Virus record (IMG/VR): IMGVR_UViG_3300021425_000207
Location: 1-22,730 of that record
Source: a virus
Length of the DNA: 22,730 nucleotides
Strand: one strand, 5' to 3'
Part shown: positions 1-5,479 of the stretch, in pieces
How the letters are laid out: the number at the start of each line of letters is the position of its first letter
Position numbering within the stretch: position 1 is the stretch's first letter
Notes under the pieces: generated by a model
The model's database searches: none
What the model was told of the DNA's origin: nothing
Seen by the model: the letters and a program-made list of their open reading frames with translations, nothing else
Made by a program: the position numbers and the translations under genes

Positions 1-68
1 AGGTCGTTTCCAGTTTCAGCGAATTGATCCAGAACTTGAATGAAAAACTCTTTGCGGGTGGTGATCAT
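1..68 (-). CDS. Unknown small protein, 5' part only
   Basis: The reading frame opens with ATG at 68 and runs off the left edge of the window. The visible N-terminus reads MITTRKEFFIQVLDQFAETG and contains nothing I recognise. The leader is A/C-rich (AACAACACAAATG) with no Shine-Dalgarno sequence, as for many genes here. A CTATAAAG box lies about 35 nt upstream at 101-110, so this gene probably begins its own short transcript. The function cannot be judged from 22 residues. Confidence 0.6.
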   Translation of the reverse strand, partial: MITTRKEFFIQVLDQFAETGND

Positions 69-100
69 TTGTGTTGTTAATTGGGTTGAAGATGTTGGGT

Positions 101-112
101 GTCTTTATAGCG
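101..112 (-). promoter_or_regulatory. Probable promoter box CTATAAAGAC
   Basis: On the minus strand GCGCTATAAAGAC lies in the 62-nt gap between the gene ending at 131 and the ATG at 68. It resembles the ACTATAAGAG box of the repeated cassettes at 0.9-5.7 kb but has no upstream stem-loop. I infer a -10 element; I see no -35 match. Confidence 0.4.
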
Positions 113-130
113 CATCCCATTCTATTCTTA

Positions 131-304
131 TCAGTCTTCTAACAAATGAGGGTAGTAGTTTTCTACCTCTTCTTTCAGTTCTTCGTCTGTATAAATGTCC
201 ATCTCTTTGTCGATCATATCAAACAACAATGCCATCATATCTTTGATGTCCATTCCATCAATAATCTCGTTGATGTATGCGTCTTGGAGTTGTTCGCGGT
301 TCAT
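131..304 (-). CDS. Small highly acidic protein, unknown
   Basis: A 57-aa protein starting at the ATG at 304 (MNREQLQDAY); a longer frame opens only with TTG inside the preceding gene's end. It has about 18 Asp/Glu against 4 Lys/Arg and looks largely helical, with an amphipathic middle (IKDMMALLFDMIDKEMD). There is no recognisable domain. It is the fourth gene of the operon that starts at 891 and sits 11 nt after the preceding stop. Strong acidity in a tiny phage protein is compatible with binding a basic or DNA-binding host protein, but that is only inference. Confidence 0.75.
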   Translation of the reverse strand: MNREQLQDAYINEIIDGMDIKDMMALLFDMIDKEMDIYTDEELKEEVENYYPHLLED

Positions 305-315
305 GTCAGTTAGTG

Positions 316-486
316 TCAAACAGTTGCAGGGGACAGAGATACTTCAACTCGTTTCAGATTCAATCCTGCGAGTTGATCAAGAACGCGATTGTGAATCTTA
401 TCACAAGCGTTCTTTGCACGAGATTGCTCATACCAAATGGTACGGCATCCGTCGTTGGTTTCTACTTGGATTCGGAACGTTTGCAT
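316..486 (-). CDS. Small protein, unknown
   Basis: A 56-aa ORF (MQTFRIQVET...), ATG at 486, stop TGA at 316-318. The pattern is an N-terminal beta strand, a central basic helix (EQSRAKNACDKIHNRVLDQL) and a C-terminal strand (LKRVEVSLSP), which suggests a small alpha/beta fold. It lies 9 nt after the preceding stop and 11 nt before the next start, filling a gap that would otherwise be empty in a compact operon. Function is unknown. Confidence 0.7.
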   Translation of the reverse strand: MQTFRIQVETNDGCRTIWYEQSRAKNACDKIHNRVLDQLAGLNLKRVEVSLSPATV

Positions 487-495
487 CAGTTTGAA

Positions 496-684
496 TCAGA
501 AAGGGTTGGACCAGTTGTATGCTTGATAGTTGGAAACATAACCCTCTTTGTTAAGCATATCAACAAAGTTGTTCCAGGATTCACGTTTGGCAACCACGTC
601 ACCTTTGAGCGAAGGATCGGAGATAGTTTCACACTTCCAGTTGTAACGAAACTGCGAAAGAACTTGTGCTTTAGTGTGACGCAT
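496..684 (-). CDS. Small protein, unknown
   Basis: A 62-aa product starting at ATG 684 (MRHTKAQVLSQFRYNW); an in-frame extension to 708 would need a TTG start and has no ribosome site. It is rich in aromatic residues (four Trp), ends YNWSNPF, and is weakly basic. No domain is recognised. It is the second gene of the cassette-driven operon beginning at 891. Confidence 0.7.
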   Translation of the reverse strand: MRHTKAQVLSQFRYNWKCETISDPSLKGDVVAKRESWNNFVDMLNKEGYVSNYQAYNWSNPF

Positions 685-717
685 GAGTTGTTGTGAATGA
701 AAGGACAAAAGTTGAAC

Positions 718-891
718 TTAGTTGTTTTCAGTCAGTTCGAAGATCTTACGGATCTTGTTTTGTGCAGACCTAGACAGTTCTGCTTCTTCAGAACCATAAT
801 CTTGATAGTCACTCAGAGCAGAGAAGATTGCATCCCACTCATCTTCAGTGAAGAGATTGCGATAGACTGTTGCGGAGAGTTGTTGAGACAT
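718..891 (-). CDS. Small protein, unknown (first gene of operon)
   Basis: A 57-aa protein (MSQQLSATVY...ELTENN), ATG at 891, preceded by the cassette copy at 902-973 with its AAAGGA Shine-Dalgarno about 11 nt upstream. That placement makes it the first gene of the leftmost operon (891 to at least 131). It is predicted helical with an acidic centre (TEDEWDAIFSALSDYQDYGSEEAE) and a basic C-terminal helix (RSAQNKIRKIFEL). I cannot assign a function. Confidence 0.75.
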   Translation of the reverse strand: MSQQLSATVYRNLFTEDEWDAIFSALSDYQDYGSEEAELSRSAQNKIRKIFELTENN

Positions 892-901
892 TTGAGTTCG
901 T

Positions 902-973
902 TTCCTTTGACTCTTATAGAATACACGAGAACCGACCCTTCGGCGGTTTTAGTGGACAGTTCTAGAACCGTCC
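902..973 (-). promoter_or_regulatory. Repeated stem-loop/promoter cassette, copy 1
   Basis: Read on the minus strand: a stem-loop with arms GGACGGTTC / GAACTGTCC (one G-U pair, loop centred on CTAG), then a second hairpin AACCG / CGGTT, then the box ATTCTATAAGAG and AAAGGA before the ATG at 891. The first hairpin starts 10 nt after the stop of the gene at 983. There is no U-tract after the hairpin, so it is not a standard intrinsic terminator. The box is one base shorter than in copies 2-5. Confidence 0.75.
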
Positions 974-982
974 CATTTTGCT

Positions 983-1144
983 TTACCAATACTTGGCACA
1001 TGCATCATCATAAGATGCACCACGAGGAACTTGCGAACAGAATCGCTCCATCTTCGTGTCTTGCATTTGTGTTACACTTCGAATGGCATTGATCCCAATG
1101 TTTGTACCAATGATGACGATGACTGCTACAAGAATTAAACGCAT
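983..1144 (-). CDS. Small membrane-anchored or exported protein
   Basis: A 53-aa ORF with a strongly hydrophobic N-terminus (MRLILVAVIVIIGTNIGINA) typical of a single transmembrane anchor or uncleaved signal. It is followed by a short soluble tail with two Cys (CSQVPRGASYDDACAKYW) that could form a disulfide if periplasmic. The start at 1144 lies 3 nt after the preceding stop. It is the last gene of the operon beginning at 2485; cassette copy 1 follows directly. Function unknown. Confidence 0.75.
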   Translation of the reverse strand: MRLILVAVIVIIGTNIGINAIRSVTQMQDTKMERFCSQVPRGASYDDACAKYW

Positions 1145-1147
1145 GAT

Positions 1148-1468
1148 TCAGTTAGCGATGAGATCCATGTTCAGGTTGTTGACACACTGCACACCGCAGT
1201 AGTATGCATCCAGAAACTTATCGAAAGTCTCGACAGTTTCAGTAACCGAGTGAAGAGGAGTTACCTCTTTACGATAAGAAACAGTGAAGACATCAACAGT
1301 TCCATCATCAACATACTTTGCAGAATGAGTGATAGCAATGTCGCTATTCTCTTTGAAACGATAAACAGAACGAGTGTTGAGGTGATGAGCAGTCAACTCA
1401 CTGCCAAAGTATTGCTCTGCTTTCCAACCTTGACGAAAGAGTGACATTTGAGTTGCGTTGTTTTCCAT
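1148..1468 (-). CDS. Protein of unknown function, 106 aa
   Basis: I place the start at ATG 1468 (MENNATQMSLF); a longer frame to 1519 would need TTG. A second possible start is the internal Met at 1447. The protein reads as alternating strands (SVYRFKENSDIAITH, TVDVFTVSYRKEV) and a C-terminal helix with a Cys pair (DAYYCGVQCVNNL). No family is recognised. The sequence just upstream, GTGCAATAGTAACAACATG, resembles the cassette box GTGCAATACTATAAG, so a weak internal promoter may sit here. Confidence 0.7.
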   Translation of the reverse strand: MENNATQMSLFRQGWKAEQYFGSELTAHHLNTRSVYRFKENSDIAITHSAKYVDDGTVDVFTVSYRKEVTPLHSVTETVETFDKFLDAYYCGVQCVNNLNMDLIAN

Positions 1469-1475
1469 GTTGTTA

Positions 1476-1532
1476 CTATTGCACAGATCCGGATCGCCCG
1501 TAGTTCGGCATGATACCAAACGGCAGATCCAT
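1476..1532 (-). CDS. Possible 18-aa leader peptide
   Basis: In the 106-nt gap between the genes at 1575 and 1468, a frame opens at ATG 1532 and encodes MDLPFGIMPNYGRSGSVQ, ending 7 nt before the next ATG. A weak AAAGGG lies 12 nt upstream. The same gap contains the palindrome GATCCGGATC (1486-1495) and TATCG/CGATA arms. It may be a leader peptide or simply unused sequence; an ORF this short is easily produced by chance. Confidence 0.22.
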   Translation of the reverse strand: MDLPFGIMPNYGRSGSVQ

Positions 1533-1574
1533 TGATCAGTGCCCTTTATCGGTGACCCATAGAACGATAATCTC

Positions 1575-1793
1575 CTATGCTACACATTCCTTGATAAACT
1601 TCCGCAGTTCGGAAGACATTCCAGGAGAAAGTGTAGAACGACCTTTGCTCCCATGAGTCGGAAGTGTGAAAGTTCGTTGTACCTTAACGTGTGTGACTTT
1701 CAGGTGTTTGCCACCCTTCTTGATCACACATCCAACCTCCGAAGTGACTTTAATCACCTCAGACATTTTCATCGGACGAGTAGACTTTGCCAT
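1575..1793 (-). CDS. HicA-like small protein (possible RNA interferase fold)
   Basis: A 72-aa protein whose pattern fits the HicA/YcfA double-stranded-RNA-binding-like fold. A helix containing VIKVTSEVG is followed by GGKH (27-30) in the position of the family's GSH motif, a strand pair LKVTHVKV...TFTLPTHG (PTHG 45-48, like the family's VPxH), and a final helix after LSPGMSSELRKFI, like the usual 'GTLRKIL'. His30 would be the catalytic-type histidine. HicA toxins cleave mRNA and normally pair with HicB; I see no HicB gene adjacent. It could be a non-toxic nucleic-acid-binding relative. The basic N-terminus (MAKSTRPMKM) may be extra. Confidence 0.6.
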   Translation of the reverse strand: MAKSTRPMKMSEVIKVTSEVGCVIKKGGKHLKVTHVKVQRTFTLPTHGSKGRSTLSPGMSSELRKFIKECVA

Positions 1794-1889
1794 GATAAAA
1801 AAGTGCTGTGGGTTTTTCCACTCCTCTACAATACAGACAAACCCGACAGAATCCAGCGGAATCTAGGAGACTGAAACAATCTGTAACAA

Positions 1890-2099
1890 TTAGTTGTTAT
1901 TATCTTCCCAAGGCACATCCGACATATCGAGTTCACCATTGACACAAAACTCTTCAAGAAGATAATCAACAGTGACTTCCATCATAGCAGCAATGCCTTC
2001 GAGTTGAATGAACTTATCAAGTTCAATTTCGTAGTATTCAGTTTCAACAGTGTTAGTCAACATGTCGATGTTAGTGTTGTCGTTGTTGGAATGTTTCAT
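1890..2099 (-). CDS. Small acidic protein, unknown
   Basis: A 69-aa product, ATG at 2099. An Asn/Thr-rich N-terminus precedes a helical segment (YYEIELDKFIQLEGIAAMMEVTVDYLLEEF) and an acidic tail ending PWEDNNN. It is strongly acidic overall. A 96-nt gap separates it from the HicA-like gene downstream; I see no clear terminator or promoter in that gap. No family recognised. Confidence 0.7.
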   Translation of the reverse strand: MKHSNNDNTNIDMLTNTVETEYYEIELDKFIQLEGIAAMMEVTVDYLLEEFCVNGELDMSDVPWEDNNN

Positions 2100-2108
2100 G
2101 ATTAAATG

Positions 2109-2267
2109 TCAACGAGTGGTGCGTTGGATAAACTCTCCAGTCATCTTAAATGCTTCACCAGTGTGATAGCGAACAGGTGCAAAGATGAAGAACGCAACCA
2201 GATAAGTAAGACCGATCAGTTTCATTTTGTTGGGAGACTTGAAGGACAAATACTTACGTCGGGACAT
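2109..2267 (-). CDS. Small single-TM membrane protein
   Basis: A 52-aa ORF starting MSRRKYLSFK at ATG 2267, 8 nt after the preceding stop. A basic N-terminus precedes one hydrophobic segment (LIGLTYLVAFFIFAPV, about residues 17-32), then an amphipathic tail (AFKMTGEFIQRTTR). By the positive-inside rule the N-terminus would face the cytoplasm. An internal Met at 2225 is an alternative start. Function unknown. Confidence 0.65.
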   Translation of the reverse strand: MSRRKYLSFKSPNKMKLIGLTYLVAFFIFAPVRYHTGEAFKMTGEFIQRTTR

Positions 2268-2275
2268 TAACTTAA

Positions 2276-2485
2276 TCAGACGATGGTATCAGAATTGGGA
2301 TCAAAAGTTACCTCAGAAATAACATCAAAATCCTCAGTCATTTTGACGTAATTCCACTCACCTTCATCCTCACCTTCTTGATAAAGATGAATGAAACCTG
2401 CGGAATCAGTTTTTACAAAACAACCATCATAATTGTCCTCATCGAAGACATAACCAGATGCAATCAGTGCGTCAGTGAAAGTCAT
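2276..2485 (-). CDS. Small acidic protein, first gene of operon
   Basis: 69 aa. The start is ATG 2485 (MTFTDALIASGYVFDEDNYDG), not the in-frame extension to 2521, which would translate the promoter cassette. AAAGGA lies about 11 nt upstream, supplied by cassette copy 2. The product is acidic and probably mostly beta (YDGCFVKTDSAGFIHLYQEGEDEGEWNYVKM is split by turns). It heads the operon 2485-983. No family recognised. Confidence 0.75.
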   Translation of the reverse strand: MTFTDALIASGYVFDEDNYDGCFVKTDSAGFIHLYQEGEDEGEWNYVKMTEDFDVISEVTFDPNSDTIV

Positions 2486-2495
2486 TTGAGTGCAA

Positions 2496-2570
2496 TTCCT
2501 TTGACTCTTATAGTATTGCACCGATTGGGTGCGTTTGGGGAGAATAGTGGACAGTTCTAGAACCGTCCAC
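2496..2570 (-). promoter_or_regulatory. Repeated stem-loop/promoter cassette, copy 2
   Basis: The clearest copy. On the minus strand a 24-nt hairpin (2547-2570) has arms GTGGACGGTTC / GAACTGTCCAC with one G-U pair. A second hairpin GCACC / GGTGC (2518-2532) follows, then GTGCAATACTATAAGAG and TCAAAGGAA, then ATG at 2485. The preceding gene stops at 2582, 11 nt before the hairpin. The stop-proximal sequence TAAAGCAAAA is shared with copy 1. Confidence 0.8.
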
Positions 2571-2581
2571 TTTTGCTTTAC

Positions 2582-2812
2582 TTAGACCTCAGCATTAGGA
2601 TCTAACATTTTAGCATCCAGATCAAGAACGTCTGCAATTCTATAGATAATCGTCCAAAGATTGTCGTCCTCGTCATCTAAAGTTTCGCAAGTCTTTTGCA
2701 GATACTCTATATCTATTTGCATTTCAGTGCATTTAGAGTCAAGATCATCAACGAGGTGAGCAATCTCTTCAATGCGATCTTGAAGTTCTTCAATGGTGTT
2801 TTTAATGAACAT
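2582..2812 (-). CDS. Small coiled-coil protein
   Basis: A 76-aa acidic protein, ATG at 2812. Heptad-like hydrophobic spacing through IEELQDRIEEIAHLVDDLD and MQIDIEYLQKTCETL suggests a coiled coil over residues ~5-50, followed by a short C-terminal helix (IIYRIADVLDLDAKML). It is probably oligomeric. It is the last gene of the operon 3637-2582. No family recognised. Confidence 0.75.
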   Translation of the reverse strand: MFIKNTIEELQDRIEEIAHLVDDLDSKCTEMQIDIEYLQKTCETLDDEDDNLWTIIYRIADVLDLDAKMLDPNAEV

Positions 2813-2822
2813 GATGTTTGCT

Positions 2823-2990
2823 TTAGTAATTGTTCAGATTACGGTAAGGACGATAAGAAGAACCGTACATAGATTGGTTGTAACGTTTCTGGTCAAGAAT
2901 ATCCTCATACTCATCAGGAGTGAGGTAATCTTCCCAGCAACCGCTATACTCTTCTACTTGAACTTTGTCAGTGTAGTTGTAGTTCACCAT
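2823..2990 (-). CDS. Small Tyr-rich protein
   Basis: A 55-aa ORF (MVNYNYTDKV...), ATG at 2988-2990 overlapping the end of the upstream gene by 7 nt and ending 10 nt before the next start. It has about eleven Tyr, an acidic middle (WEDYLTPDEYEDILDQ) and a polar basic C-terminus (SSYRPYRNLNNY). The tight overlap supports it as a real gene although it is under 60 residues. Function unknown. Confidence 0.7.
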   Translation of the reverse strand: MVNYNYTDKVQVEEYSGCWEDYLTPDEYEDILDQKRYNQSMYGSSYRPYRNLNNY

Positions 2991-3172
2991 GCGACTTGTG
3001 CCTCCTTAATGTCAGAATTGTAATACTTTTGGAAGATAGAATTGATCACAGGATACCAGGGTTCATTGCTACTCGGATACCCACATTCTTGTGCATCACG
3101 AAGAAACTTAAGGATGCAAGTCTGTTCATCTTGAGTTAGATCAACTCGGTTAAGATTGTAACCAGTGTTCAT
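2984..3172 (-). CDS. Small protein, unknown
   Basis: 62 aa (MNTGYNLNRVDLTQDEQ), ATG at 3170-3172 overlapping the upstream TGA in an ATGA arrangement. The body LTQDEQTCILKFLRDAQECG and SIFQKYYNSDIKEAQ looks helical. No domain recognised. The start context AACAAATGAACA is the same as that of the gene at 3342. Confidence 0.75.
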   Translation of the reverse strand: MNTGYNLNRVDLTQDEQTCILKFLRDAQECGYPSSNEPWYPVINSIFQKYYNSDIKEAQVAW

Positions 3173-3342
3173 TTGTTTGCGGGAAAGTTACGGCAGACAG
3201 CATCACACAAGGTTTTCACCAATTCATTCTTATCTTCGTTGTATTCATCTCCCCAAGTATCATAAAAGAAACCTTCAATGATACAATCAATGTCTTCCAT
3301 CAGTTGTTCACGAGCAGTCAGCATTTCGAGTTTGTTGTTCAT
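3169..3342 (-). CDS. Small acidic protein, unknown
   Basis: A 57-aa ORF (MNNKLEMLTAREQLMEDIDC...), linked by ATGA overlaps to both neighbours (stop at 3169, start at 3342). Its first half is an acidic helix, its centre contains YDTWGDEYNEDKNE, and the C-terminal half has a CDAVC motif with two Cys four residues apart. No family recognised; the coupling on both sides supports reality. Confidence 0.75.
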   Translation of the reverse strand: MNNKLEMLTAREQLMEDIDCIIEGFFYDTWGDEYNEDKNELVKTLCDAVCRNFPANK

Positions 3343-3401
3343 TTGTTAAGCGGAGTGAAGAACCAAAGAATAATTAAAGAACCAAGAATAACCGTTGTCA
3401 T
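3339..3401 (-). CDS. 20-aa membrane micropeptide
   Basis: An ORF of only 20 codons encodes MTTVILGSLIILWFFTPLNK, essentially one hydrophobic helix with a short polar end. Its ATG overlaps the upstream stop (TGATG at 3399-3403) and its TGA overlaps the next ATG (ATGA at 3339-3342), so it fills exactly the space between two real genes. Without it the operon would have an uncharacteristic 58-nt gap. I infer a translated single-TM peptide of unknown role, for instance a membrane-active or membrane-protein-modulating peptide. Confidence 0.6.
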   Translation of the reverse strand: MTTVILGSLIILWFFTPLNK

Positions 3402-3637
3402 CAGTAGTGTGCTTCAGAAGTGTCAAGTTTGTCAGACCATTCTGCAATCTTGTCGTAGCATTTCTTACGAGTGTTCTCACAATCCTGACCGAAGTCAGTC
3501 AGGAATTGAAAAGCATATTTGATGCGATTCTCAGGTTGAGCAAGCACACGATCCAATTCTTTACGCTGTTTCTCTACACGAGCATTGTGAGCAAACATCT
3601 CACGATCAGCGAAAGAAGTGGTGAAGTAAGGGTGCAT
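3401..3637 (-). CDS. Small charged helical protein, first gene of operon
   Basis: 78 aa, ATG at 3637, served by the AAAGGA of cassette copy 3. A long charged helix (REMFAHNARVEKQRKELDRVLAQ) is followed by FQFLTDFGQDCENTRKKCYDKIAEW with two Cys. It has near-neutral charge and coiled-coil-like character. It heads the operon 3637-2582. No family recognised. Confidence 0.75.
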   Translation of the reverse strand: MHPYFTTSFADREMFAHNARVEKQRKELDRVLAQPENRIKYAFQFLTDFGQDCENTRKKCYDKIAEWSDKLDTSEAHY

Positions 3638-3646
3638 TAAGTTCGT

Positions 3647-3722
3647 TTCCTTTGACTCTTATAGTATTGCACCAATCAAGACCCTTTGGCGGGTTTAGTG
3701 GACACTTCGCTCAACTGTCCAC
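3647..3722 (-). promoter_or_regulatory. Repeated stem-loop/promoter cassette, copy 3
   Basis: Minus strand: hairpin arms GTGGACA / TGTCCAC around a GTTGAGCGAAG-type loop (3698-3722), a short ACCC / GGGT hairpin, then GTGCAATACTATAAGAG, TCAAAGGAA and ATG at 3637. The hairpin lies inside the last codons of the upstream gene, whose stop is at 3676. The conserved box at 3647-3672 is identical to copies 2, 4 and 5. Confidence 0.78.
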
Positions 3723-3888
3723 CGGTCTCTTGTTTCTTTGCTCTGTTGTTGGTAATCTGCCGATCTAATTCATAATGAATGGAGATCAATTTGTTGATCA
3801 TAAACTGCTCGTACTCGTTACCTTTCAGAAGTTCAATAACATTATTCACTTGCATTTGTGCAAGGATAAGATTAGTTTGTTCAGTCAT
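3676..3888 (-). CDS. Small protein, unknown; 3' end made of cassette
   Basis: 70 aa. Of two nearby ATGs I choose 3888 (MTEQTNLILAQMQ) because GGAGG lies 7 nt upstream and the ATG overlaps the preceding stop as ATGA; the ATG at 3894 is too close to GGAGG. The body is helical (NNVIELLKGNEYEQFMINKLISIHYELDRQI). The last ~11 residues (SEVSTKPAKGS) are encoded by the stem-loop cassette, so the C-terminus may be an acquired extension. Function unknown. Confidence 0.75.
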   Translation of the reverse strand: MTEQTNLILAQMQVNNVIELLKGNEYEQFMINKLISIHYELDRQITNNRAKKQETGGQLSEVSTKPAKGS

Positions 3889-4088
3889 CCCCATGCCTCC
3901 ATGAACTCATCAAGATGGTAAATGTCATCCGTTGCTGTTTCTTCAATCAACTCATCATAGGACATTTCTTTCAACATTTCAAGGTATTCTTCAGGAGTTG
4001 CATCCTCATCTGGATCAAAATCATCATGACAAAGAAACACATACTCATTGTAGAGTGCGTCAATAAGTTGCTCTTTGGATACAGTCAT
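3885..4088 (-). CDS. Very acidic small protein
   Basis: 67 aa starting MTVSKEQLIDALY at ATG 4088 (ATGA overlap with the upstream stop). About 22 Asp/Glu against 2 Lys make it one of the most acidic products in the window. Long runs such as DDFDPDEDATPEEYLEML suggest a DNA-mimic-like or partner-binding surface, although I recognise no ArdA- or Ocr-type family. Fourth gene in operon 4922-3676. Confidence 0.75.
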   Translation of the reverse strand: MTVSKEQLIDALYNEYVFLCHDDFDPDEDATPEEYLEMLKEMSYDELIEETATDDIYHLDEFMEAWG

Positions 4089-4285
4089 TCTTCTAAACGA
4101 ATAAATTGATTCATCAGATTCCAATAAGTGTAATAGTAATCTTTCTCCATGTTGTTACGAACAAGACCAGAGAAAGAGTGTAGATTGTTTCGCTCAATCT
4201 TCACTCTATTCTCATCCCACCACTTATCAAACTCTCTTGCTTTTTTATAGTGGAGTTTGGAGATTGAATCATTATCGTAATTCAT
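4085..4285 (-). CDS. Small basic helical protein
   Basis: 66 aa (MNYDNDSISKLHYKKAREFD...), coupled to both neighbours by ATGA overlaps. It is rich in aromatic and basic residues (FDKWWDENRVKIERNN; KDYYYTYWNLMNQFIRLEE) and predicted all-helical. No family recognised. Confidence 0.75.
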   Translation of the reverse strand: MNYDNDSISKLHYKKAREFDKWWDENRVKIERNNLHSFSGLVRNNMEKDYYYTYWNLMNQFIRLEE

Positions 4286-4674
4286 CGGATATAAAGAAAA
4301 CCACCGTATTGATCACAAATGAGAGGATTATCTGCCAGTTGATCAATATAGAAACGAATACCCTTTGCAGGTGCTTTAACCGATGCAGGTTTGTAACATG
4401 CACCAGTGGCATTCTCCACGAACATGTAAGCAGAACGTCCACGTTGACGCTCACCACCAGAGACCAAATAGGTCATCAGTTTGATATACTTACGACCGAA
4501 CTCTGCTTCAACTTGGTAATAAGTATTGTGACCAGATTCAATGGAATTAACTTTCCACTCATTGTTCAATCGTTCCACGAGACTATCAACGAGGAACTCG
4601 GATTTGGTTTGATTCAGAACAGCAGACATTTGATCTCGTTGTTGTTGGTGAAAGTGTTGTTTAATTAAACTCAT
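4282..4674 (-). CDS. Conserved-looking phage protein, 130 aa
   Basis: Start at ATG 4674, sharing TAATG with the preceding stop; an internal Met (MSAVLNQTKSEF) 15 codons later is an alternative. Residues ~20-50 look helical. The C-terminal two thirds look like a compact beta-rich domain (YYQVEAEFGRKYIKL; GRSAYMFVENATGACYKPA; KGIRFYIDQL; GGFLYIR). It has the look of a well-kept globular protein of the cyanophage small-gene pool, but I cannot name a function. Confidence 0.75.
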   Translation of the reverse strand: MSLIKQHFHQQQRDQMSAVLNQTKSEFLVDSLVERLNNEWKVNSIESGHNTYYQVEAEFGRKYIKLMTYLVSGGERQRGRSAYMFVENATGACYKPASVKAPAKGIRFYIDQLADNPLICDQYGGFLYIR

Positions 4675-4922
4675 TAACACGCCATCCCAAGACCACCTTG
4701 AAACTGAGGAATCTCGTTGAAACCAGTTACATTGTAACCGTAACCTTCAACCCGAGAATCTACCTCACGTTGGAAGTCTTTCTTGTTAATCAGAGACTTG
4801 GATTGCGTCCCACCCATGAAAGTAACGATCTTAATCATGCGGGACTCGCTAACACTTCCGTCATTGAACTTGACGGGATAGAAGTCAACAACCATGTTGC
4901 CATCTTTAGAAGTGAGTTGCAT
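4674..4922 (-). CDS. Small protein, first gene of operon
   Basis: 82 aa (MQLTSKDGNMVVDFYPVKF), ATG at 4922 with the cassette copy 4 AAAGGA upstream. Several short strands and a Gly-rich C-terminus (EIPQFQGGLGMAC) are visible. It heads the operon 4922-3676 of five genes joined by overlapping codons. Function unknown. Confidence 0.75.
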   Translation of the reverse strand: MQLTSKDGNMVVDFYPVKFNDGSVSESRMIKIVTFMGGTQSKSLINKKDFQREVDSRVEGYGYNVTGFNEIPQFQGGLGMAC

Positions 4923-4931
4923 TTGACGCGA

Positions 4932-5005
4932 TTCCTTTGACTCTTATAGTATTGCACGGATCAACGGGATCCGCAACCGATAGTGGACAGCACGGCGACT
5001 GTCAC
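4932..5005 (-). promoter_or_regulatory. Repeated stem-loop/promoter cassette, copy 4
   Basis: Minus strand: hairpin arms GTGACAG / CTGTCCAC with a one-base bulge (4983-5005), a second hairpin CGGATC / GATCCG (4957-4973), then GTGCAATACTATAAGAG, TCAAAGGAA and ATG at 4922. The hairpin overlaps the stop codon (5002-5004) of the upstream gene. Confidence 0.78.
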
Positions 5006-5256
5006 ATTGCTCCTACTCCATGCAGTTCTGCTTCAATAACATCAAAGATCTCGCTATAAATGTGATCGTAATCGTCTAGATTTCTAATAACTTTCTCCGC
5101 AACATCATCACTAATGTTAAACTTTTCTCCCACACAGTCAGGATAATCAACTACATCATCTTTAGTAAAGATCCATGCAGCAACAGGTGCATTTTCTCCA
5201 TGATATTGAATCAATTTCTCAACAGATTTGCGGAGTTCTTTGAGAGTGCGAGTCAT
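5002..5256 (-). CDS. Small acidic protein, unknown
   Basis: 84 aa from ATG 5256 (MTRTLKELRKSVEKLIQYHG); a GTG at 5265 that overlaps the previous stop is an alternative adding three residues. A basic N-terminal helix is followed by an acidic region (KDDVVDYPDCVGEKF...VIRNLDDYDHIYSEIFDVIEAEL). It is the last gene of operon 5680-5002, with its stop inside cassette copy 4. No family recognised. Confidence 0.75.
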   Translation of the reverse strand: MTRTLKELRKSVEKLIQYHGENAPVAAWIFTKDDVVDYPDCVGEKFNISDDVAEKVIRNLDDYDHIYSEIFDVIEAELHGVGAM

Positions 5257-5261
5257 GAGTT

Positions 5262-5471
5262 TCACTTGAGAATGATACGGTAGTCAATACTTTTGATGCA
5301 CCATCCTACCATCGAGGTGATCTCTTCCACCAAATCATCACCATCAACTGCCTCCCAAATCGACCCGATAATCTCATCAGTCAGATCCATGGCATCGCTA
5401 TAACAAAACTCCTCAGGATCATCAAAGGCATCCTCAAAATCAAACTCAATTTCAGTAACTTGGAATTGCAT
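5262..5471 (-). CDS. Very acidic small protein
   Basis: 69 aa, ATG at 5471. About 20 Asp/Glu against 3 Lys/Arg; the first half (IEFDFEDAFDDPEEF) is almost polyanionic and the second half helical (LTDEIIGSIWEAVDG). It may mimic nucleic acid or bind a basic partner; that is inference from charge alone. Middle gene of operon 5680-5002. Confidence 0.75.
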   Translation of the reverse strand: MQFQVTEIEFDFEDAFDDPEEFCYSDAMDLTDEIIGSIWEAVDGDDLVEEITSMVGWCIKSIDYRIILK

Positions 5472-5479
5472 GATAATAC

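Noticed and set aside
813-1001. 62-codon minus-strand frame across cassette copy 1
   Set aside because: It crosses the stem-loop and promoter box and conflicts with the genes at 718-891 and 983-1144.
2486-2521. N-terminal extension of the gene at 2276-2485
   Set aside because: It would translate the conserved promoter box and Shine-Dalgarno of cassette copy 2.
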